Source of the DNA: Pseudomonas koreensis
Lineage (GTDB): Bacteria > Pseudomonadota > Gammaproteobacteria > Pseudomonadales > Pseudomonadaceae
DNA: 64,000 nucleotides
Assembly: GCF_025447595.1 (NCBI RefSeq)
Contig: NZ_JAOEJU010000012.1
Span: forward strand, 62,001-126,000
Reading direction: 5' to 3'
Shown here: positions 1 through 8,115 of the stretch, piece by piece
Position numbering within the stretch: position 1 is the first letter of the stretch
How the letters are laid out: every line of letters begins with the position of its first letter
Translations under genes and position numbers: made by a program
The notes under the pieces: model-generated
The model's database searches: none
Told to the model about the DNA's origin: nothing
The model's input: the letters and a program-made list of their open reading frames with translations, nothing else

Positions 1-1
1 G

Positions 2-1879
2 GGCGCGACCCAGGCCCGCGATGTGCTCAATCGCATTCCCGGCGTCAACGCGCCGGAAAACAACGGCACCGGCAGCCACGACATGGCGCTGAACTTCGGT
101 ATTCGCGGTCTCAACCCGCGCCTGGCCGCACGTTCGACGGTGTTGATGGACGGCATTCCTGTACCGTTCGCGCCTTACGGTCAGCCGCAGTTGTCGTTCG
201 CGCCGATCAGCATGGGCAACATGGACGCCGTGGACGTGGTGCGTGGCGGCGGCGCCGTGCGTTACGGCCCGCAGAACGTCGGTGGCGTGGTCAACTTCGT
301 GACCCGGGCGATTCCGGACGAGCCGACCGTCAAGGGTGGTTTCCAGACCGAAACCAGTCCTTCGTCCAGCCATGACGGCTTCAAGACCAGCGCCAACCTG
401 CTGGCCGGCGGCACCAATGCCAACGGTCTCGGCGGCGCGCTGTTGTACTCCGGCACTCGCGGTGGCGACTGGCGTGAGCACAGCGACACGGAAATCGACG
501 ACCTGATCCTCAAGGGCAAATACCAGCTTGATGAAGCCAACAGCTTCAACGCCATGGCCCAGTATTACGAAGGCAAAGCCGACATGCCCGGCGGTCTGAA
601 TGTCGCCGATTACGATGCCGACCCGTACCAGTCGACCCGGGCGAAAGACCAGTTCTGGGGCCGTCGCACGATGTTCAACTTCGGCTATCGCTATCAGGAA
701 GATCGCCGCGAATTCACCGCCAACACGTTCTTCACCAAGACTCTGCGTAGCGGCTATCTGGATCAGGGCTCGTTCCTGTCGCTGTCGCCGCGCGAATATT
801 GGGTACGCGGTCTGGAAACCCGCTTCGCCCAGGGCTTCGACCTCGGCGCCACCAGCCATGAAGTCGGCGTCGGCTATCGCTACATCAACGAAGCCGGCCA
901 CGAACTGCGCTATCGCACGCCGATCAGCAGCAATGAATACCCGACCACCAACAGCCGCAATGACCGCGACACCCGTGGCGGCACCGAAGCCAATGCGTTC
1001 TTCGTCGATGACCGCATCGACATCGGCAAGTGGACCATCACCCCGGGCGTGCGCTACGAAATGATTGAGTCGCAGCAGACCAACAACCTGACCAACGTCA
1101 AATACAAGGGTGACTACAACACCGCGCTGCCGGCGCTGAACGTGCTGTATCACCTGACCGACAGCTGGAACCTGTACGCCAACACCGAAGGTTCGTTCGG
1201 CAGCGTGCAATACAGCCAGATGCCCAACCGAGTGAGCAGCGGCGAAGTGAAACCGGAGAAGGCCCGCACCTGGGAAGTCGGCACCCGCTACGACAACGGT
1301 GCGCTGCGAGCGGAGATCGGCGCGTTCCTGATCAACTTCGACAACCAGTACGAAAGCAACCAGACCAACGACTCGGTGATCGCCCGTGGCGAAACCCGCC
1401 ATCAGGGCATCGAGACCAGCGTCAATTACGCTCTCGACGACCTGAGCCCGGCGCTGGCCGGTTTCGACGTCTACGCCACTTACGCCTATGTCGACGCCAC
1501 CATCCGCGAAGACGGCCCGAACAAAGGCAATCGTGTGCCGTTCTCGTCCAAGCACAAAGGCACGATCGGCGTCGGTTACACCGAAGGGCCGTGGAAACTG
1601 AATCTGGACAGCAGCTTCCAGAGCGACCAGTTCGCCGACAACGCCAACACCTCCAAAGAAAGCGCCGACGGCAGTACCGGCAAGATCCCGGGGTACATGC
1701 TGTTCAGCAGCCGCGCCGGTTATGACTTCGGCCCGCAGCTGTCGGATCTGAACGTGGCGGTGGGGGTGAAGAACATCTTCAACACCCAGTACTTCACCCG
1801 TTCGTTCGATGACAACAACAAAGGCAAGTATGTCGGTGAGCCGCGCACGGTGTACGTGCAGACTTCCGTCGCTTTCTGA
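2..1879 (+). CDS. fecA: TonB-dependent ferric siderophore/dicitrate receptor, FecA-like (5' partial)
   Basis: Outer-membrane gated channel that imports a ferric chelate using TonB/ExbBD energy. The frame is open from base 2, so the start, signal peptide and any signalling domain lie outside the window; 625 residues are visible. It begins inside the plug domain, with LNRIPGVNAP, a GIRGLNPRLAARSTVLMDGIP segment and VRGGGAVRYGP, which closely resembles the E. coli FecA plug as I remember it. A beta-barrel follows and ends with the typical aromatic C-terminus (QTSVAF). A strong terminator follows the stop, so this is the last gene of its unit. A fecIR pair upstream would be usual but cannot be seen. 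The receptor family is certain; the ligand is inferred. Confidence 0.88.
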   Translation, partial: GATQARDVLNRIPGVNAPENNGTGSHDMALNFGIRGLNPRLAARSTVLMDGIPVPFAPYGQPQLSFAPISMGNMDAVDVVRGGGAVRYGPQNVGGVVNFVTRAIPDEPTVKGGFQTETSPSSSHDGFKTSANLLAGGTNANGLGGALLYSGTRGGDWREHSDTEIDDLILKGKYQLDEANSFNAMAQYYEGKADMPGGLNVADYDADPYQSTRAKDQFWGRRTMFNFGYRYQEDRREFTANTFFTKTLRSGYLDQGSFLSLSPREYWVRGLETRFAQGFDLGATSHEVGVGYRYINEAGHELRYRTPISSNEYPTTNSRNDRDTRGGTEANAFFVDDRIDIGKWTITPGVRYEMIESQQTNNLTNVKYKGDYNTALPALNVLYHLTDSWNLYANTEGSFGSVQYSQMPNRVSSGEVKPEKARTWEVGTRYDNGALRAEIGAFLINFDNQYESNQTNDSVIARGETRHQGIETSVNYALDDLSPALAGFDVYATYAYVDATIREDGPNKGNRVPFSSKHKGTIGVGYTEGPWKLNLDSSFQSDQFADNANTSKESADGSTGKIPGYMLFSSRAGYDFGPQLSDLNVAVGVKNIFNTQYFTRSFDDNNKGKYVGEPRTVYVQTSVAF

Positions 1880-1894
1880 TCCCTGCTGAAAACA

Positions 1895-1922
1895 GAAAGG
1901 GCCTGCAATTGCAGGCCCTTTC
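1895..1922 (+). terminator. Rho-independent terminator after the TonB receptor
   Basis: Perfect inverted repeat GAAAGGGCCTGC-AATT-GCAGGCCCTTTC with a T-rich 3' side, 15 bases after the receptor stop codon. The symmetry means it could also serve the opposing HPF gene that ends at 1951. Confidence 0.85.
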
Positions 1923-1950
1923 TCATTGGGTGGCTTGAAAAATCAGCGTA

Positions 1951-2358
1951 TCAACTGTTGATCGCTGCCTGTTCGTTCTCGTCAAACTCTTCCGCCAACA
2001 GTTTGTCATTGGCTTTGCTTGTGAATGGCACCACAGCGGCTCGCGGTTTGCCGCGCAGTTTGCCAAACAGGTGCTCCAGCGCGTGCTCCAGTTTTTCGGC
2101 TGCACCATCGATCGCCTGTTCCAGCGAATCGGCTTTGTGGGTGACGGAAATCGGTTGATGGCCTTTTGGCCGCGCTTCCAGTTGGCAGCGCAAGTCATGG
2201 GGACCTGGCTTGTCACCGTTCTCGTCGCTCAGATGGACTTCGACACGGGTCAGGTCTTCCTCATAACGGTCGAGCGTGCTCTCAATTGTGGTGCGTACCC
2301 ACTCCTCCAGTCGTTTGCTGCTTTGAATATGGTTGTCGCTGTTGACTTGGATTTGCAT
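1951..2358 (-). CDS. HPF/RaiA-family ribosome-associated protein
   Basis: A 135-residue protein of the hibernation-promoting factor/RaiA family, which binds the 30S subunit and inactivates ribosomes under stress. It begins MQIQVNSDNHIQ and shows the family's beta-alpha pattern: an amphipathic helix (EEWVRTTIESTLDRYEEDLT), a strand (RVEVHLSDENGD), then a second strand and helix (AIDGAAEKLEHALEHLFGKL). An acidic tail follows. It is longer than classical HPF of about 100 residues but lacks the long C-terminal dimerisation domain. It is probably not the rpoN-linked hpf, because rpoN lies about 60 kb away. It converges on the receptor gene and has no operon partner. Confidence 0.8.
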   Translation of the reverse strand: MQIQVNSDNHIQSSKRLEEWVRTTIESTLDRYEEDLTRVEVHLSDENGDKPGPHDLRCQLEARPKGHQPISVTHKADSLEQAIDGAAEKLEHALEHLFGKLRGKPRAAVVPFTSKANDKLLAEEFDENEQAAINS

Positions 2359-2558
2359 AGTTCATCCCTTATTTCAGCTAGCTCGCAAGAGGCCTGGAAC
2401 AGGATTTCGTGACCTCTTGATTACAACAATCGGCCCGCCGGACGAACATTTCAACCCCTTAAAAAAGATAAATATTCATACGCAAAAAAAGCCGGACAAC
2501 CGAGTAAAGCGCTGGTAAGGTCGGGAGTTGGGTCGCCCCGCCTCCCCGAAAAATCTGC

Positions 2559-3506
2559 TCACAATTGGCCATCACCCAAAGGGTGCAGGCTGCGGAAAAT
2601 CCCCGCCTCTTCCACCAGCCAGTCATGCACCGCCCGTACGCCCGGATGGCTCAACGCCCCCGGCGCATACAGCAGGACATAGCGCTTGTGATTGGGTACA
2701 GAAATCCCGAACGGCACGATCAACGTCCCCCGCTCCAGTTCGTCGTTGAGCAGCGTGCGTCGGGCAATCGCCACGCCCATGCCGGCAATCGCCGCTTCGA
2801 TGGTCAGGTGGTTGCGATTGAACGTGTGCCCGCGCCGGACATCAGCGCCCTCGAAGCCGATCGCGTTGAGATAAAACTCCCACTCCGCGTATTCATAGCT
2901 GCCGCGCCAGGCGGTGATGTCGTGCAACAGCGGAAAATGCACCAGATCCGCCGGCCCGTGCAGCGGTGGCCGTCCGCGCAGCAGGCCCGGCGCGCACACC
3001 GGGAAAATCTGCTCATCGAGCAAGGCTGTGGATAACAGTCCCGGATAGCTGCCGTCGTTCAGGTCGATGGCAAGGTCGAAATCTCCCTCATGCAACGGCA
3101 CGCTGCTGTCCTCGGCCACCAGCCGCAGCTGAATGTCCGGGTAACGCTGTTGCAAGCGTGGCAGACGCGGGGTCAGCCATTTGCTGAGGAACGATGGAAT
3201 CGAACGCACCCGTAGAATCCCGCTGATCATCCCCGCATCCAGCCGACGCAATTCCGCATCGATGCTGCCGTAAGCCTCGTTGACCGTGATCGCCAGTCGC
3301 TGCCCTTCCGCGCTCAGCTCCACACCGCGCGCGCGGCGGTGAAACAGGCGAAAGCCCAGACGCTCTTCCAGCTGTCGGATTTGCTGACTCACCGCCCCCG
3401 GCGTGATGTGCAGTTCTTCGGCACAGCGGGTGAATGACAGGTGCCGCGCGGCACAGGAAAACACCTGCAGCCAGACGTAAGTCTGGGCATGCAATTGACG
3501 ACTCAT
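2559..3506 (-). CDS. LysR-family regulator, GcvA/DsdC-like, divergent from the serine deaminase gene
   Basis: A 315-residue LysR-type regulator. The N-terminal winged helix-turn-helix (residues about 13-72) contains SFTRCAEELHITPGAVSQQI and the ERLGFRLFHR recognition region. A substrate-binding effector domain follows, with LRVRSIPSFLSKWLTPRLP. The head resembles the GcvA/DsdC subgroup. The start at 3506 faces sdaA (start 3642) across 135 bases, the usual arrangement for a LysR protein that controls its neighbour. I infer that it regulates sdaA and the transporter gene in response to serine or a related amino acid; the effector cannot be read from sequence. Confidence 0.87.
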   Translation of the reverse strand: MSRQLHAQTYVWLQVFSCAARHLSFTRCAEELHITPGAVSQQIRQLEERLGFRLFHRRARGVELSAEGQRLAITVNEAYGSIDAELRRLDAGMISGILRVRSIPSFLSKWLTPRLPRLQQRYPDIQLRLVAEDSSVPLHEGDFDLAIDLNDGSYPGLLSTALLDEQIFPVCAPGLLRGRPPLHGPADLVHFPLLHDITAWRGSYEYAEWEFYLNAIGFEGADVRRGHTFNRNHLTIEAAIAGMGVAIARRTLLNDELERGTLIVPFGISVPNHKRYVLLYAPGALSHPGVRAVHDWLVEEAGIFRSLHPLGDGQL

Positions 3507-3641
3507 GGTTTAGTCCTGCTAAAGGCTTACTTAGGAGGTTTCGTTAGTCACGTTGAAGCGAGGTAGGCAGTATCGCCGACATTGCGCTTGTCCTACAAAA
3601 AATGGCAGCGATTCCTACTCCATTGCTTGTAAGGGTTTAGC

Positions 3642-5018
3642 ATGGCTATCAGTGTTTTCGATCTATTCAAAGTCGGCATCGGCCCGTCCAGTTCCCACAC
3701 CGTCGGCCCGATGCGCGCCGCAGCAACCTTCGTCCAGGCGCTGATCGAGCAACATTTGCTGAACGATGTGCAACGGGTGGAAATCCGTTTGTACGGCTCT
3801 CTTTCGGCCACCGGCGTCGGCCATGCCACTGACCGCGCGACAGTCATGGGTCTGATGGGCGAATGGCCGGACAGCATTGATCCGTCGACCATCGAACCGC
3901 GAATCCAGCAACTGCGCGAGACCGGCCAACTGTCTCTGGCCGGTGAACGCTCGATTGCCTTCAACTGGCAGCACGATCTCCTGCTGCTGGACGAGAGCCT
4001 GCCCTACCACCCGAACGCCATGTCGCTGACAGCCTTCGGTGCATCCGGGCAACTGTTCGAGCAAACGTACTACTCGGTCGGCGGCGGTTTCATCATCGAA
4101 GCGGCCGAAGCGGAATCGGGTGTGGCGCCGGCCGGCGACGTCGAGTTGCCTTACGAATTTTCCAGCGCCGTCGAACTGCTCGCGCTGTGCAAGCAGCACA
4201 ACCTGCGGGTTTCCGAACTGATGATGGCCAACGAGCGGGCCTGGCGCAGCGACGCCGAGATCCGCAAGGGCCTGCTGCACATCTGGTCGGTAATGCGCGA
4301 ATGCGTCGAGCAGGGCCTGCGTCACGAAGGCGTCCTGCCCGGCGGTCTGAATGTGCCGCGTCGTGCGGCGAAACTGCACCGCAGCCTGCTGGAAATCGGC
4401 AAGCCGAACGTCATCAGTTCGACCCTGTCAGCGATGGAATGGGTCAACCTGTTCGCCCTCGCCGTCAACGAAGAGAACGCCGCCGGCGGGCGCATGGTCA
4501 CCGCGCCGACCAACGGTGCCGCCGGGATCATTCCGGCCGTCCTGCACTACTACATGAAGTTCAATCCGGATGCGTCCGACGATGACGTGGTCGCGTTCTT
4601 TCTGGGCGCGGCAGCGGTCGGCATCCTGTGCAAGAAAAACGCCTCGATTTCCGGGGCCGAAGTCGGCTGCCAGGGCGAGGTCGGTTCGGCCTGTGCGATG
4701 GCTGCTGCGGGTCTGGCCGATGTGCTGGGGGCCACTCCGGAGCAACTGGAAAACGCCGCCGAAATCGGTCTGGAACACAACCTCGGCCTGACCTGCGACC
4801 CGGTCGGCGGGCTGGTGCAGGTGCCATGCATCGAGCGCAACGCCATCGCCGCTGTGAAGGCAATTAACGCCACGCAAATGGCCCTGCGCGGCGACGGCAA
4901 ACACTTCATTTCCCTCGACCGGGTGATCCGCACCATGCGCGATACCGGCGCCGACATGCATGACAAATACAAAGAGACTTCACGGGGCGGCCTGGCCGTG
5001 AGCTGGGTGGAGTGCTGA
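3642..5018 (+). CDS. sdaA: L-serine ammonia-lyase (serine deaminase)
   Basis: Converts L-serine to pyruvate and ammonia using an oxygen-sensitive 4Fe-4S cluster, in the cytoplasm. The 458 residues match the single-chain family. The N-terminal beta domain has the signature VGIGPSSSHTVGPMRAA. The C-terminal alpha domain has NGAAGIIPAVLHYY and cluster cysteines in GILCKKNASISGAEVGCQGE and LTCDPVGG. A permease gene follows 63 bases downstream with no terminator between, so the two are likely co-transcribed as a serine uptake and degradation unit under the divergent LysR protein. Confidence 0.96.
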   Translation: MAISVFDLFKVGIGPSSSHTVGPMRAAATFVQALIEQHLLNDVQRVEIRLYGSLSATGVGHATDRATVMGLMGEWPDSIDPSTIEPRIQQLRETGQLSLAGERSIAFNWQHDLLLLDESLPYHPNAMSLTAFGASGQLFEQTYYSVGGGFIIEAAEAESGVAPAGDVELPYEFSSAVELLALCKQHNLRVSELMMANERAWRSDAEIRKGLLHIWSVMRECVEQGLRHEGVLPGGLNVPRRAAKLHRSLLEIGKPNVISSTLSAMEWVNLFALAVNEENAAGGRMVTAPTNGAAGIIPAVLHYYMKFNPDASDDDVVAFFLGAAAVGILCKKNASISGAEVGCQGEVGSACAMAAAGLADVLGATPEQLENAAEIGLEHNLGLTCDPVGGLVQVPCIERNAIAAVKAINATQMALRGDGKHFISLDRVIRTMRDTGADMHDKYKETSRGGLAVSWVEC

Positions 5019-5081
5019 GGAGCACTCCCTGACCGCCCGTAACACGTGAGCCCGAGCAAGAATAATAACGAGGCAAAAACG

Positions 5082-6383
5082 ATGACCGATGTACGCACAC
5101 CTGCTGCCGAAAATCCCGCTGTAGACCGCACACGCAACAACGAAACCGCCCACAAGGGCTGGAGCAAATTCGACACCACCTGGATGCTGGGCCTGTACGG
5201 CACGGCCATCGGTGCCGGCACCTTGTTCCTGCCGATCAACGCCGGTGTCGGCGGCTTCTGGCCGTTGCTGATCCTGGCGCTGCTCGCCTTTCCGATGACC
5301 TTTTTCGCTCACCGTGGCCTGACCCGCTTCGTACTGTCGGGCCGTTCCGGTGACATCACCGAAGTGGTGGAAGAACACTTTGGCATCGGTGCCGGCAAGC
5401 TGATCACGCTGCTGTATTTCTTCGCGATCTTCCCGATCCTGCTGGTGTACAGCGTGGCGCTGACCAACACCCTGAGCAGCTTCCTCGAACATCAACTGCA
5501 CATCGCCCCGCCACCGCGCGCGGTACTGTCGCTGGTGTTGATCCTCGGTCTGATGGCCATCGTGCGTTGCGGTCAAAGCGTCATCGTCAAAGCCATGAGC
5601 GTGCTGGTGTATCCGTTTGTCGCCGCGCTGCTGTTGCTCGGCATCAGCCTGATTCCGAACTGGAACGGCGCATTCTTCGCCAGTGCTCAGGAACCGATGG
5701 AAATGTCGGTGTTCCTCAAGACCCTGTGGCTGGCGATTCCAGTGATGGTGTTCTCGTTCAACCATTCGCCGATCATTTCCGCCTTCGCCGTCGAGCAGAA
5801 ACAGCGCTACGGCGACCAGGCCGAACGTAAGAGCAGCGGCATTCTCGCCATGGCCCACGGCATGATGGTGGTGACCGTGATGTTCTTCTGCTTCAGCTGC
5901 GTGCTGGCGCTGTCGCCGGCGGATCTGGCAGCGGCCAAGGCGCAGAACATTTCGATCCTGTCGTACCTGGCCAATCACTTCCAGACCCCGGTCATTGCCT
6001 ACGCCGCGCCGCTGATTGCGCTGGTGGCGATCACCAAATCCTTCCTCGGCCACTACATCGGCGCCAGCGAAGGCTTCCAGGGCATGATCGTCAAAAGTCT
6101 GCGCAGCCGTGGCCGGGTGATGTCGGCGAGCTGGCTGAACCGTGCGACCGCGTTGTTCATGATTCTCAGTTGCTGGGCCGTGGCGACCTTCAACCCGAGC
6201 ATCCTCGGCATGATCGAAACCCTTGGCGGGCCGGTGATTGCCTGCCTGCTGTTCCTGATGCCGATGTACGCCATCCGCCGCGTGCCAGCCTTGCGCCAGT
6301 ATTCGGGCCAGGTGTCGAACGTGTTCGTGGTGCTGATCGGCCTGATTGCACTGTCAGCGATCATCTACTCGGTTCTGCCCTGA
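5082..6383 (+). CDS. Serine/threonine permease of the HAAAP family (SdaC-like)
   Basis: Inner-membrane amino-acid symporter with about 11 hydrophobic segments, 433 residues. The first membrane helix carries LYGTAIGAGTLFLPINAG, the signature of the hydroxy/aromatic amino-acid permease family. Another conserved stretch, VFSFNHSPIISAFAVEQ, lies near residue 230. I place the start at 5082 because CGAGG ends 8 bases upstream; an earlier in-frame GTG at 5046 has no ribosome binding site. It lies directly after sdaA and probably supplies serine to it. A perfect terminator follows. Confidence 0.9.
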   Translation: MTDVRTPAAENPAVDRTRNNETAHKGWSKFDTTWMLGLYGTAIGAGTLFLPINAGVGGFWPLLILALLAFPMTFFAHRGLTRFVLSGRSGDITEVVEEHFGIGAGKLITLLYFFAIFPILLVYSVALTNTLSSFLEHQLHIAPPPRAVLSLVLILGLMAIVRCGQSVIVKAMSVLVYPFVAALLLLGISLIPNWNGAFFASAQEPMEMSVFLKTLWLAIPVMVFSFNHSPIISAFAVEQKQRYGDQAERKSSGILAMAHGMMVVTVMFFCFSCVLALSPADLAAAKAQNISILSYLANHFQTPVIAYAAPLIALVAITKSFLGHYIGASEGFQGMIVKSLRSRGRVMSASWLNRATALFMILSCWAVATFNPSILGMIETLGGPVIACLLFLMPMYAIRRVPALRQYSGQVSNVFVVLIGLIALSAIIYSVLP

Positions 6384-6400
6384 AACGGGCCGTAAACGAA

Positions 6401-6430
6401 GAAGGCGAGCCATGGGCTCGCCTTCTTTTT
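6401..6430 (+). terminator. Rho-independent terminator of the serine unit
   Basis: GAAGGCGAGCC-ATG-GGCTCGCCTTC followed by five T residues, 17 bases after the permease stop codon. Confidence 0.88.
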
Positions 6431-6582
6431 GGCCGGTTTCATTGTTCGACAATATTCCCGGCATGTCCCTTGCTACATCACTGAAGGAGACAGGACCACG
6501 GAAGGGCCGATGGTCAGGTTTGGCGAACCAACCCGATCAAGGCCGGTCAACAACTGCACGTTCAATCAGGCGGTGACGCATC

Positions 6583-6900
6583 ATGGACAATCCTTTTCAG
6601 ATCATTACCGATGCCTTCGCGCCGGACTATCAGATCAACCTGAGCATTCAGGGCCTCGACGGCAGCATCATGCTGACCCTCTCCAATGGCGGCCGAATCG
6701 TCGCCAAACGAATGATCAGCGCCGAACAGCGCAACGATCCCAAGCGCCTGAAGCGCCTGGTTCAGAGCATTCAGTTCGGCATCGCCATCGAACAGGGCCA
6801 CAGCGCCATGGCGATCCTCGATGCCATGACCCGCGGCGACGGAATCACGCCGCCACCGCGTCAGGCCAAACATCAGCCCCGGTCAGCCGCCGGCCTTTAA
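6583..6900 (+). CDS. Small conserved Pseudomonas protein, DUF3509-like
   Basis: A 105-residue soluble protein of unknown function. From memory it resembles the DUF3509 family, which is nearly restricted to Pseudomonas; I could not search. It has a beta-rich first half (YQINLSIQGLDGSIMLTLSN), basic helices (NDPKRLKRLVQSIQFGIAIE) and a Pro/Arg-rich tail. GGTGA lies upstream of the ATG. Its stop overlaps the end of the convergent psiE gene by 4 bases. Confidence 0.6.
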   Translation: MDNPFQIITDAFAPDYQINLSIQGLDGSIMLTLSNGGRIVAKRMISAEQRNDPKRLKRLVQSIQFGIAIEQGHSAMAILDAMTRGDGITPPPRQAKHQPRSAAGL

Positions 6901-7397
6901 AGTTCGCCCTTCTCCACTTCCGGATGTTCACTGGAACCCGTGCCGATCTTGCGGTGCGGGTTCTCGATTTTCACCGAAGGAAATTGCGACGAGGCGTAAC
7001 GCACCACCAGGATCGAAAACGCCAGCAGCAGAATCCCGCCACACAGGTAGATGATGCCCATGTCCGGCGGGTTGTGGTGCGAGACGTTGGAGATCAGCAG
7101 TCGCGTCAAAGCGGTGATCGCCACGTAGATCAGAAAGCGCACCGGCATGTGGTTGGTCTTGAAGTAAATCCCGACCATCGCCCCCAGTTCCAGATAGATG
7201 AACAGCAACAGAATGTCATCGATCTTGATGTGCCCTTCCTCGAGCATCCCGAGAAATTCCATCACCGCCGCCCACGCGGTCACCGCACCGATGGCGAACA
7301 GCGCCAGGTAATGGAAGGTCTCGACGAACAGGTTGCCCAGGGACTCGGCCAGTTGATGTACGTTTTGCCGCAGTTTCTCGGCCCAGTTGATTTTCAC
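6897..7397 (-). CDS. psiE: PsiE-family membrane protein
   Basis: A 166-residue integral membrane protein of the phosphate-starvation-inducible PsiE family; its biochemical role is unknown. Four hydrophobic helices are visible: LFVETFHYLALFAIGAVTAW, the segment around DDILLLFIYLELGAMVGIYF, VRFLIYVAITALTRLLI, and IIYLCGGILLLAFSILVVRY. A charged tail follows (ENPHRKIG...). The conserved ELGAMVGIYF and MPVRFLIYVAITALTR stretches support the family call. It converges on the preceding small gene. I did not find a clear Pho box upstream. Confidence 0.85.
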   Translation of the reverse strand: MKINWAEKLRQNVHQLAESLGNLFVETFHYLALFAIGAVTAWAAVMEFLGMLEEGHIKIDDILLLFIYLELGAMVGIYFKTNHMPVRFLIYVAITALTRLLISNVSHHNPPDMGIIYLCGGILLLAFSILVVRYASSQFPSVKIENPHRKIGTGSSEHPEVEKGEL

Positions 7398-7690
7398 GAT
7401 GAAGGTTCCTTAGCCCGGTTCGAGCGGATGTTGCGTGCTGGACGTGACGGTTATTGCGCACGTACACAGATGCATGCAGAAAAGAGGCCACGCCATCATG
7501 GCGAGCCGCCGCAAAACCCGCGCCGTGGCGTTTGGTCGCACCTGCGCGCAGGTGCCGGGCTGACAAAATCCGAATCCGGTCTACATTAAAAAGCCACTAC
7601 CCAAAGCGCAGGGATTCGCTTATCCTTTTCGCTGTATATAGATACAGTAGTCGCAAAGACAACTTAATGTGAAGGCATGTGAGGTGGTGA
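7398..7690. other. Intergenic region psiE/yebG
   Basis: A 293-base gap between divergent genes. It holds a GC-rich hairpin (CACCTGCGCGCAGGTG near 7540) and, at its right end, the LexA box described separately. A 21-codon reading frame starting at 7497 has no convincing ribosome binding site and was not called. Confidence 0.6.
7632..7647 (+). promoter_or_regulatory. LexA (SOS) box upstream of yebG
   Basis: CTGTATATAGATACAG matches the proteobacterial LexA consensus CTGT-N8-ACAG with the preferred alternating AT core. It ends 43 bases before the yebG start codon, a normal place for SOS repression. Confidence 0.93.
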
Positions 7691-8035
7691 ATGGCCGTCG
7701 AAGTGGTATACCGCAGCAGCCGAGATCTGGAGCGCTTGTTCATGGATAAAGCCGAAGCTGACCGTCATGACAAAATGCTCGAACTGGCCGAACTGTTGGC
7801 CGAAGTGCTGGAAAAAGCCGTTCCTTCGTTGAGCGAGCAGCAAGTGGAAGAAGTCGGGATCTTCATGGCGAAGAACCGCGATGTGTTCGCCCGGGCGTTC
7901 AAAAGCCAGCCTGACGCACTGTCGGAGCTGATCAACGCACCGGCGGCACCGGTTGTGGCAACCGAGCCAGCAGACGTGGCTGAACCGGCAGAAGCGCCAG
8001 CCAAACCTGCCAAGGCGGCAAAGGCTGCGAAGTAA
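7691..8035 (+). CDS. yebG: YebG-family SOS-induced protein
   Basis: A 114-residue small protein of the YebG family, whose members are induced by DNA damage through LexA; the molecular role is not established. The family core is residues 1-77 (MAVEVVYRSSRDLERLFMD through the segment with EEVGIFMAKNRDVFARAF). An Ala/Pro/Lys-rich low-complexity tail (EAPAKPAKAAKAAK) is probably disordered. The start has GAGGTGGTGA just upstream. The consensus LexA box at 7632 and a terminator after the gene mark a single-gene SOS unit. Confidence 0.9.
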   Translation: MAVEVVYRSSRDLERLFMDKAEADRHDKMLELAELLAEVLEKAVPSLSEQQVEEVGIFMAKNRDVFARAFKSQPDALSELINAPAAPVVATEPADVAEPAEAPAKPAKAAKAAK

Positions 8036-8068
8036 TCGGCACCTGAATTGGAGCCTCTGAATTGAATA

Positions 8069-8099
8069 GCCCCTGAGTTGAAAGACTCAGGGGCTTTTT
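8069..8099 (+). terminator. Rho-independent terminator after yebG
   Basis: AGCCCCTGAGT-loop-ACTCAGGGGCT followed by a run of T. It also lies between yebG and the convergent dehydrogenase gene. Confidence 0.85.
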
Positions 8100-8115
8100 C
8101 ATGCCCGGACAAATC

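Noticed and set aside
7497..7562. 21-codon frame upstream of yebG
   Set aside because: GAGG is 11 or more bases from the ATG and the frame overlaps a strong hairpin; no further support.
6429..7589. 386-codon forward frame over the DUF3509-like and psiE genes
   Set aside because: Rich in Arg, Gln and His with no fold-like pattern; it crosses two conserved genes and a terminator.
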